Source of the DNA: Candidatus Falkowbacteria bacterium CG10_big_fil_rev_8_21_14_0_10_39_9
Lineage (GTDB): Bacteria > Patescibacteriota > Patescibacteriia > Patescibacteriales > UBA12465
Reading direction: 5' to 3'
DNA: 7,182 bases
Assembly: GCA_002778645.1 (NCBI GenBank)
Contig: PFAQ01000034.1
Coordinates: 1 to 7,182, forward strand
Shown here piece by piece: positions 1 through 4,943 of this stretch. Positions within the stretch are counted from its first letter, which is position 1, and each line of letters starts with the position of its first letter. The notes beneath the pieces are model-generated. The model made no database searches. It saw only the letters and a list, made by a program, of their open reading frames with translations, and was not told where the DNA came from. The position numbers and the translations under genes were made by a program.

Positions 1-10
1 AAAGCCATCC

Positions 11-27
11 TGCCGGCATGGCCGGCA
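11..27. repeat. GC-rich palindrome (7-bp arms, 3-nt loop)
   Basis: TGCCGGC (11-17) and GCCGGCA (21-27) form a perfect inverted repeat around ATG. It stands out from AT-rich surroundings and lies just beyond the terminator of the RRM gene. The minus strand has a T-run before the hairpin and no T-run follows it on either strand, so it does not look like a terminator itself. The half-site TGCCGGC recurs at 410-416. It could be a copy of a dispersed intergenic palindromic repeat, but that cannot be judged from one window. Confidence 0.5.
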
Positions 28-58
28 AAAACAAAGCCACCAGTCCTAAGACTGGTGG
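27..58 (-). terminator. Rho-independent terminator of the RRM gene
   Basis: Read on the minus strand, CCACCAGTC (58-50) pairs perfectly with GACTGGTGG (45-37) around the 4-nt loop TTAG. It is followed by CTTTGTTTTT (36-27), a T-rich tract interrupted by one G. The hairpin starts about 27 nt after the TAA stop of the RRM gene, the expected place for its transcript end. In the plus direction the stem is followed only by GTCGTTTAC, so it should act mainly on the minus strand. Confidence 0.85.
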
Positions 59-85
59 TCGTTTACTTACATCAATTAAATGATA

Positions 86-349
86 TTAGCGACGTGGACC
101 TTCAGTCATAGGGCGGGCAATACTGACGTTTAGACGACGACCCTCAACTTCTTGACCGTTGAACATTGAGATGGCCTTTTCAGCTTCAGCTTCGGAAGAC
201 ATTTCCACAAAACCAAAACCTTTAGAGCGACCAGTCATGCGATCCTTGATGATCACAGCTGATTCAACGTTACCACAATCAGCGAACAAAGCACTTAAGG
301 CATCGTCACCGAAACTATATGGTAAACCACCGATAAATAATTTCTTCAT
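86..349 (-). CDS. Small single-RRM RNA-binding protein
   Basis: This 87-residue protein is essentially one RNA recognition motif, expected to bind single-stranded RNA in the cytoplasm. RNP2 is LFIGGL (residues 4-9) and RNP1 is KGFGFVEM (43-50). The aromatic F5, F45 and F47 should stack on bases. The beta4 segment RRLNVSIARP (71-80) closes the fold, leaving a short tail TEGPRR. Length and layout match the small glycine-poor RRM proteins of cyanobacteria and other bacteria, often called Rbp, several of which are cold-responsive; its targets here cannot be read from sequence. The ATG at 349 starts directly before the first beta strand, so a longer form is not needed. There is no clear Shine-Dalgarno, only AAGAA nearby. 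The gene is monocistronic, with its own promoter, structured leader and terminator. Family assignment is secure, physiological role unknown. Confidence 0.95.
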   Translation of the reverse strand: MKKLFIGGLPYSFGDDALSALFADCGNVESAVIIKDRMTGRSKGFGFVEMSSEAEAEKAISMFNGQEVEGRRLNVSIARPMTEGPRR

Positions 350-356
350 ATTCTTG

Positions 357-431
357 GCGAATTATTATTTTTAATAGGTAAGTCGACTCTTTCTTGGAAA
401 GTCGCGTTCTGCCGGCTAATTAATAATTCGC
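357..431 (-). promoter_or_regulatory. Structured 5' leader of the RRM gene
   Basis: In the predicted leader of the RRM mRNA, GCGAATTATTA (431-421) is perfectly complementary to TAATAATTCGC (367-357), giving an 11-bp, mostly A-U stem. Its 3' arm lies only 8-18 nt upstream of the ATG. The stem encloses a second hairpin, CGACTTT (404-398) with AGAGTCG (390-384), seven pairs including one G-U, loop 7 nt. Position and low stability suggest control of ribosome access, for example by temperature or by the RRM protein itself. That function is inference; only the complementarity is seen. Confidence 0.5.
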
Positions 432-470
432 TGGAGAAAAAGCACGCTTTAAGAAAACTTACTGCCACCC

Positions 471-499
471 AGCTTAGCTAATAACCAAGTGCTTGTCAA
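471..499 (-). promoter_or_regulatory. Sigma70-type promoter for the RRM gene
   Basis: On the minus strand a perfect -35 hexamer TTGACA (499-494) is followed after exactly 17 nt by TAAGCT (476-471), which keeps the T-A-N3-T core of a -10 box (3 of 6 to TATAAT). The predicted transcript start is near 464, giving a leader of about 115 nt before the ATG at 349. It sits immediately after the terminator of the upstream minus-strand gene, which supports an independent transcription unit. Confidence 0.65.
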
Positions 500-503
500 G
501 AAA

Positions 504-540
504 TAAAAAAACCCTCAGAGAAAATAAATGAGGGCTTTTT
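504..540 (-). terminator. Intrinsic terminator after the propeller gene, possibly bidirectional
   Basis: On the minus strand CCCTCA (534-529) pairs with TGAGGG (517-512) around an 11-nt AT-rich loop. Flanking A and T runs (540-536 with 510-506) can lengthen the stem, and the tail is a run of seven T (511-505). The hairpin begins within about 15 nt of the TAA stop of the propeller gene. On the plus strand the stem is followed by CTTTTT, so it could also stop rightward transcription. Confidence 0.8.
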
Positions 541-547
541 AGATATT

Positions 548-1792
548 TTATTTTAAATTGATCTTATAAATTTCGGTGGTCTTTTTGTCGGTAAAAAATA
601 GGTTTTTTTGATCAGCGGAAACAACTAAATTAGAAATATTGTATTTACCGTCAGGAACAGCGACTAATTGTTTGAGTCCGGTTTTAAGGTTGATGTGATA
701 AAGACTATCTTGAGTTTTGTCGGCCATCTCCGGGAACATCCCGGCACCCCGCTCTAAATTGTCTGGTACGGCACAATAGAGTTCTTGGTTGCTAACAAAA
801 GTGCATTTATTGGCCCAAGTATTAATTTCTAAATCAGTTCGGCCAGTACCGATGCTATCTCCCTGAGCATTAACTACCCAGAGTTTAGGTTTGAGATCAG
901 AGGTGCTGTTATAGGCGCTGTATAATAATTTATCACCCTTATCGGACCATTGAGTTTCTAAACCTCGGCCTTCAACGGTAGTGGATTTAAAATTCTCGCC
1001 GTTTAAACCAACGAATAATAATTCTTGGCGATCAAAATCAACCCCCTTGGTATACATGGCGACGCTTTGGTTATTGGGGGACCAAGAAGAAATAACTTTA
1101 TCGGCATTTTTACCAATAAACTCTAAGGCTTGAGCCTTAGAACCATCACTATCGGAAATTACGAGCCAGCGATTATTAGGATCGACCCCAATACTCTTGG
1201 AAACTATTCGATTACTGTCACTGCTGAAGTTAAAGTCTTCCCAGTGTTTAGGCAGAGTGACTTGGCGCTCAGTGTTGAAGTCATAGACAATATTGGAACC
1301 ATCGGGATATTCTAAAACCGCCTTATTGGTATTGGGAGCCCAGGTAACATTATCAACATTATGAAAAATTTTGTCGGACATTGGGATGGCTTCACCTTGG
1401 TCATTAATTTTATAGAATTTACCATCAGTCTTGTTATAGTATTGGACGTCCTGACCATCACTGCTTAGGATAGCGTTAGAAGTTGGGCCACTATTTAATG
1501 AAGTCACCTTGGTAATACCGCCTTGAGCCGTAGGACTAACAGTGGTAGGTGAAATCTGGGGTTGGGTTGGGGAGGTTGGAATGCCTCCGGGGCTAGTACT
1601 GGTGCTAACTTGTTGGCCACCCAAGCCAGACCCCGGCAGTTCTCCTTGGGTGGTAGTGGGCTCGGTAACTGGTGGAACAATGACCGCCGTCTGTTTAAAG
1701 AATAATTTGTAGATAAAATAGCCCAGGAAGATCACTATCGCTAGAAATCCAATAATCAGGAAGATTTTTTTGTATTTGGCCAAAAAATTCAT
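548..1792 (-). CDS. Membrane-anchored seven-repeat WD40/TolB-like beta-propeller protein
   Basis: This 414-residue protein has three parts. Residues 1-9 are basic, then one hydrophobic helix (about 10-30) should anchor it with the C-terminus outside. Residues 38-93 form a Pro/Ser/Thr/Gly-rich linker. From about 107 onward I count seven repeats, starting near 107, 149, 187, 234, 279, 330 and 388, each with a SPDG-like turn (for example SSDGQ, WAPNTN, WSPNNQ, SADQK) followed by strands such as LWVVNAQG or IYKINL. Seven is a usual blade number for a closed propeller, so the domain appears complete. The only cysteines, C330 and C340, lie in repeat six and could form a disulfide outside the cell. 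No catalytic motif is visible, so a binding or scaffolding role is likely. It is transcribed divergently from the pilus operon, and a pilus-related role is possible but unproven. The ATG has no Shine-Dalgarno, like its neighbours. TolB, DPP-IV N-terminal or plain WD40 labels would all be defensible. Confidence 0.85.
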   Translation of the reverse strand: MNFLAKYKKIFLIIGFLAIVIFLGYFIYKLFFKQTAVIVPPVTEPTTTQGELPGSGLGGQQVSTSTSPGGIPTSPTQPQISPTTVSPTAQGGITKVTSLNSGPTSNAILSSDGQDVQYYNKTDGKFYKINDQGEAIPMSDKIFHNVDNVTWAPNTNKAVLEYPDGSNIVYDFNTERQVTLPKHWEDFNFSSDSNRIVSKSIGVDPNNRWLVISDSDGSKAQALEFIGKNADKVISSWSPNNQSVAMYTKGVDFDRQELLFVGLNGENFKSTTVEGRGLETQWSDKGDKLLYSAYNSTSDLKPKLWVVNAQGDSIGTGRTDLEINTWANKCTFVSNQELYCAVPDNLERGAGMFPEMADKTQDSLYHINLKTGLKQLVAVPDGKYNISNLVVSADQKNLFFTDKKTTEIYKINLK

Positions 1793-1837
1793 TTGGTTTA
1801 TTTTTAATTTTATGTTATAATTTAGAAGTAAAAAAGA

Positions 1838-1866
1838 TTGTGATATTTACTCTAATATTATATAAT
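1838..1866 (+). promoter_or_regulatory. Promoter of the pilus operon (pilM)
   Basis: TTGTGA (1838-1843, 4 of 6 to the -35 consensus) is followed after 17 nt by a perfect TATAAT (1861-1866). The predicted transcript start is near 1873, leaving a leader of about 84 nt before pilM. Because the region is very AT-rich, a chance match is possible. A weaker alternative pairs TTGGTT (1793-1798) with TATAAT (1816-1821). Confidence 0.6.
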
Positions 1867-1885
1867 ATAATTACAAATAAAACAA
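1857..1885 (-). promoter_or_regulatory. Divergent promoter of the propeller gene
   Basis: On the minus strand TTGTTT (1885-1880, 3 of 6) is followed after 17 nt by a perfect TATAAT (1862-1857). The predicted start is near 1850, giving a leader of roughly 58 nt. Its -10 box shares the palindrome ATTATATAAT (1857-1866) with the -10 box of the pilM promoter on the other strand, so the two promoters would compete for polymerase. Confidence 0.5.
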
Positions 1886-1956
1886 TCAGTTTTTACCAAA
1901 ACTCGTCAATAAGCTTAGTTTTTATATTTAAATAATAAATCTTCAACATTAAATAT

Positions 1957-3012
1957 ATGGGTCTATTTTCTTCGTCGGATAGCACTTATTTAGGTATCGA
2001 TATTGGTGATTCTTCTTTAAAAATGGTGGAGCTGTCTAAAAAGGGCAAAAAAATCGTTCTCAATAATTATGGTTTTAGCGAAGACTTGGGTGTGGCTAAT
2101 AAATTGACCAGTACCGATGATGTGGAATATGTTGCTAAGTTGATTAATAAGGTAAAAAAAGATATTGGTATTGGTGCTGCCAACGCTAGCGTTTCTTTGC
2201 CGAGTTTTTCCGTTTTTTCTTCGGTCATTAATCTTTATAATGTTAACAAAAAAAATATTGCTGAGCATGTCAACGAGGAAGCTAAAAAAGTTATTCCTTT
2301 ACCTCTGGAAGAAATGGTCTTGGACTGGAAGGTGATTCCGCAGGAGGAATCTGGCCCCAATAATCCCAGTAGTAATACCAAAATATTTTTAACCGGTAGC
2401 CCTAAGAAGTTAATTAAAAAGTATATTAATATTTTTAGTACTGCCAAGATTAATTTGGTTAGTCTGGAGACAGAAACTTTTTCTTTGATTAGATCACTTT
2501 TGGGTAATGATAAGTCGACCGTGATGATTGTTGATTTAGGTGCCAACAGTACTGATATTTGTGTGGTGAAGGAAAGTATCCCTTATCTCAACCGCAGTAT
2601 TAATGTTTCTGGCAATACTATTACTGAAGCAATCAGTCAGAAGTTAGGTATTAGTCCAGAGAAGGCCGCGCAATTAAAGTTCGATTTGGGAGTAGCGGCT
2701 ATGGGTGATAATCAAACAGCCGTGCCCCAGATTATTATGAATGCGGTTAGTCCGATTATAAATGAAATCAAATACATGATTGATTTATTTGAAAACAGCA
2801 ATGATGAAAAGGTAGAAAAAATTATTCTTTCCGGTGGTGGCTCAGTGCTCGTTAACTTAGCTAATTATCTGGAAAATACTCTAAATGTTCAGGTAATAAT
2901 CGGTAATCCTTGGTTTAGGGTGTCATACCCAAAGGAATTGCAACCAGTTTTGTCAGAAGTTGGACCCCGTCTTTCTATTGCTATTGGTCTGGCGATGCGT
3001 AGCATTGAGTAA
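1957..3012 (+). CDS. pilM: Type IV pilus assembly protein PilM (actin-like ATPase fold)
   Basis: PilM is a cytoplasmic FtsA/actin-like protein that forms a ring under the pilus machine and binds the N-terminal tail of PilN. The 351-residue length is typical. The phosphate-1 loop is LGIDIGDSSLKMVEL (12-26). The region with AKKVIPLPLEEMVLDW (109-124) belongs to the PilM/FtsA 1C-type subdomain. Phosphate-2 is MIVDLGANSTDICVV (190-204), the adenosine motif is KIILSGGGS (288-296), and the C-terminal RLSIAIGLAMR (338-348) is a family hallmark. All nucleotide-site motifs are intact. The ATG at 1957 leaves the usual short tail MGLFSS before the first strand; no Shine-Dalgarno precedes it. It is the first gene of the operon, 17 nt ahead of pilN, with its promoter in the divergent intergenic region. 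Confidence 0.95.
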   Translation: MGLFSSSDSTYLGIDIGDSSLKMVELSKKGKKIVLNNYGFSEDLGVANKLTSTDDVEYVAKLINKVKKDIGIGAANASVSLPSFSVFSSVINLYNVNKKNIAEHVNEEAKKVIPLPLEEMVLDWKVIPQEESGPNNPSSNTKIFLTGSPKKLIKKYINIFSTAKINLVSLETETFSLIRSLLGNDKSTVMIVDLGANSTDICVVKESIPYLNRSINVSGNTITEAISQKLGISPEKAAQLKFDLGVAAMGDNQTAVPQIIMNAVSPIINEIKYMIDLFENSNDEKVEKIILSGGGSVLVNLANYLENTLNVQVIIGNPWFRVSYPKELQPVLSEVGPRLSIAIGLAMRSIE

Positions 3013-3029
3013 TTATTAATTTTTATATT

Positions 3030-3809
3030 ATGCCCTCTAATTTGAATAATCAATCAACTGAAGACAAGCGACCTTGGTATAAAAAATCAATTTCTTTGTC
3101 GGATATTAATTGGTCAAAATTACTTCACTCGGGGTTGAGCTTTAAAGGTAAGAAAAAAACTAAGTCCGGCGCACCTAAAAAGTTAATTAAAGATATTAGA
3201 TCCAAATCGACCAATGATGGGGCTGATGGCGTTGGCGTGGAAAATCCTGATATTTTAGAGATCGATTTGATTAAGGACGAAGTGCCAGTTATTTTTGAAA
3301 AGAAGAAGAACATGTATACCTTAGGATCCTTTGCGCTCCTGTCCTTATTTTTAGTTTTTGAAATTTATTTTTTCCTTTATTCTTGGGAGCGCCAAGAAAT
3401 TCGAAAGAAAGCTCTAGCCCTGCAAGAGGAGGTTACTCGCTTAGATCAGGAAATAGCAATCTATAAGAGCCAAGCCGCTCCAGCGACTGCTTTCAAAAAA
3501 CAGATTGATAATTCTAGCTCAGTTTTTTCTAATCATATTTATTGGACTAATTTATTTTCTTATTTGGAGAGAAATACCTTATCCGAGGTTTATTATTCTG
3601 GACTTTCTGGGGATATTTCCGGAACTTATTTATTACATTCTTTGGTTAAAGATTTCAGAGCTATTAGTTTCCAGTTAAAAACTGTTTTGACCGATAGTCA
3701 TACGGCTAACGCTAAAATTAGTGGTGAGAAGGTTAACGGTGGTGACCAAAGTCTGGGGGTTTTATTTGATTTAGGATTGTCGGTTAAGCCTGATATTTTT
3801 ACTGAGTAA
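3030..3809 (+). CDS. pilN: Type IV pilus alignment protein PilN, with extended N-terminus
   Basis: PilN is a bitopic inner-membrane protein linking the cytoplasmic PilM ring to PilO outside the membrane. This 259-residue copy has a charged cytoplasmic region (1-95), one transmembrane helix (about 97-117), a coiled-coil-prone stretch (119-148) and an extracytoplasmic alpha/beta domain. The segment IYWTNLFSYLERNTLSEVYY (170-189) resembles the family pattern in which a Trp-containing helix precedes the first strand. The PilM-binding motif, INLLP near the N-terminus in classical PilN, is probably IDLIKDE at 78-84, displaced by about 75 basic, low-complexity residues. Sequence identity to model PilN is clearly low, so the call rests on fold layout and on its position between pilM and pilO. 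The ATG at 3030 has no Shine-Dalgarno. A later start would remove the extension, but no better start is visible before the motif. Confidence 0.82.
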   Translation: MPSNLNNQSTEDKRPWYKKSISLSDINWSKLLHSGLSFKGKKKTKSGAPKKLIKDIRSKSTNDGADGVGVENPDILEIDLIKDEVPVIFEKKKNMYTLGSFALLSLFLVFEIYFFLYSWERQEIRKKALALQEEVTRLDQEIAIYKSQAAPATAFKKQIDNSSSVFSNHIYWTNLFSYLERNTLSEVYYSGLSGDISGTYLLHSLVKDFRAISFQLKTVLTDSHTANAKISGEKVNGGDQSLGVLFDLGLSVKPDIFTE

Positions 3810-3836
3810 AGCTAAAATATAAATTATTTATTATAT

Positions 3837-4565
3837 ATGGAAACTTTAAAGAATGAATTAAGGGGTGAGTCAAAATTTGGGGGCAAGAATATCCATCATT
3901 TCACGGTTAAAGAAAAAACTCACAAACAAAAACATTTAGAAAATTTAGTTAATCGGATCTTAAATAATTATTTTGGAATCTTGGTAGTTTTGACAGTGGT
4001 GGTTATTTTAGTGGCCTCTTTCTATCTCTTAATTTGGCCTAAATATGAGAAAATTGTGGCTTCTATTAATGCCACCTTTTATGAGAGAAATCAATTATCT
4101 CCTAAATATAAAGAGCTTAGTGATTATCAGACTTTAATTGAGGCTTACAAGAAAGTTAATCAAGATGATGTAAAAAAGATTCAAGGACTTGTTCCTAAAG
4201 AGTATATCAAGGAAGACTTGTTTACGGAAATGATTTATTTAGCTTCTAGTAAGGGTTTAGCGGTAACTTCCTTAAATATTGTTAAGGATAGCGAGGCAAT
4301 CTCTAGTTATTTGGCTGGTACGACCCGAAAGGCTGCTGGTAATACCCCGGCTACTAGTACCCCGATTTCTGATTTGAGGTTACCCAGTGGCGTTGGCAGT
4401 TTTAATGTCAAAATAGTTTTGGGAAAAGTAACTTATCCGGCCCTGAAGGCTTGGTTACAAACCATGGAAAATAGTTTGCGGGTGATTGATGTTAAGTCTT
4501 TGTCTTTTGACCCTAAGACTGATACTGCAAATTTAGAGATGACTACTTATTATCTGAAAAAATAA
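3837..4565 (+). CDS. pilO: Type IV pilus alignment protein PilO
   Basis: PilO pairs with PilN to form the alignment subcomplex of the pilus machine. The 242 residues contain a basic cytoplasmic tail (1-40), a transmembrane helix (about 46-66), a helical coiled-coil region (67-115) with QLSPKYKELSDYQ typical of PilO, and a ferredoxin-like domain. The first half of that domain starts at LVPKEYIKEDLFTEMIYLAS (118-137) and the second at FNVKIVLGKVTYPALKAWLQ (189-208), ending in an edge strand ANLEMTTYYLKK. Between the halves is a Thr/Ser/Pro/Gly-rich loop (about 160-187). Spacing is 27 nt after pilN and 8 nt before the next gene, so it is cotranscribed. The start at 3837 is preceded by TTATAT rather than a Shine-Dalgarno. 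Family assignment is good from layout and context. Confidence 0.88.
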   Translation: METLKNELRGESKFGGKNIHHFTVKEKTHKQKHLENLVNRILNNYFGILVVLTVVVILVASFYLLIWPKYEKIVASINATFYERNQLSPKYKELSDYQTLIEAYKKVNQDDVKKIQGLVPKEYIKEDLFTEMIYLASSKGLAVTSLNIVKDSEAISSYLAGTTRKAAGNTPATSTPISDLRLPSGVGSFNVKIVLGKVTYPALKAWLQTMENSLRVIDVKSLSFDPKTDTANLEMTTYYLKK

Positions 4566-4573
4566 TTTTTTAT

Positions 4574-4930
4574 ATGAAAAAAGTTTTTAAATTATTAGCT
4601 TACATTTTTGTCTCTTCCGTTATTGTTTTTGGGGTGGTGATTATTATTTATCGTCAGAATATCTTCGAGTATTTAAATTCAATTAATAATTTAGGAGTTT
4701 CCACCGGAGCCGTGCTGGATGATATTAAAAATGGTAATAATTTAGCGGTCGATCTTTTGAATTTGAGTATTGTTAATAATCCCAAATTTAAAAAGATGCA
4801 ATTGACTACAGTTGACCTGACCGGCTTAAATATTAGTACCTCAACTGAATTAGGAGAGGGTAATACCCCTGGTCCAGAGACAGGACCAACTTTTGACGTT
4901 GGAAACAGCAATCCGTTTAAAGCTTTTTAA
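4574..4930 (+). CDS. Uncharacterised 118-aa bitopic protein in the PilP position of the pilus operon
   Basis: I do not recognise this protein by family. It has a basic start (MKKVFK), one hydrophobic helix (about 7-26), an extracytoplasmic stretch rich in Asn and Leu (27-85), a Ser/Thr/Gly/Pro linker (88-110) and the C-terminal end NSNPFKAF (111-118). It lies 8 nt after pilO and 13 nt before pilB, the slot where Gram-negative operons carry PilP. It has no cysteine at all, so it cannot be a lipoprotein as PilP is, and it lacks room for the PilP beta-sandwich. The terminal NPF is reminiscent of the (D/N)PF motif in PilP- and GspC-type linkers, which hints at a docking tail; this is inference. 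It could also be a reduced pilin-like or accessory protein, but no prepilin cleavage site (G before F/M-T-L-I/V-E) is present. Confidence 0.8.
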   Translation: MKKVFKLLAYIFVSSVIVFGVVIIIYRQNIFEYLNSINNLGVSTGAVLDDIKNGNNLAVDLLNLSIVNNPKFKKMQLTTVDLTGLNISTSTELGEGNTPGPETGPTFDVGNSNPFKAF

Positions 4931-4943
4931 TACCAATAAAATT

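Noticed and set aside
159..374. Plus-strand open frame across the RRM gene
   Set aside because: It is antisense to a gene with clear RNP1 and RNP2 motifs and its translation resembles nothing; a shadow frame.
1130..1315. Plus-strand open frame inside the propeller gene
   Set aside because: Short, antisense to a coherent repeat protein, no recognisable domain.
1898..1922. Possible hairpin AAAACT/AGTTTT with trailing T run in the pilM leader (attenuator?)
   Set aside because: Only six mostly A-T pairs with a 13-nt loop; too weak to claim as a terminator in such AT-rich DNA.
2017..2546. Two minus-strand open frames opposite pilM
   Set aside because: Both are antisense to conserved PilM motifs, and their hydrophobic or low-complexity translations are typical of shadow frames.
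4574..4660. The 118-aa protein as a type IV pilin
   Set aside because: There is no prepilin peptidase site (Gly, aromatic/Met, then Glu at +5) before the hydrophobic helix.
4893..4943. Longer PilB form starting at an in-frame TTG
   Set aside because: It would overlap the preceding gene by 38 nt, uses a rare start, adds residues with no family match, and lacks the AT-only context seen at the other starts. ATG 4944 fits better.
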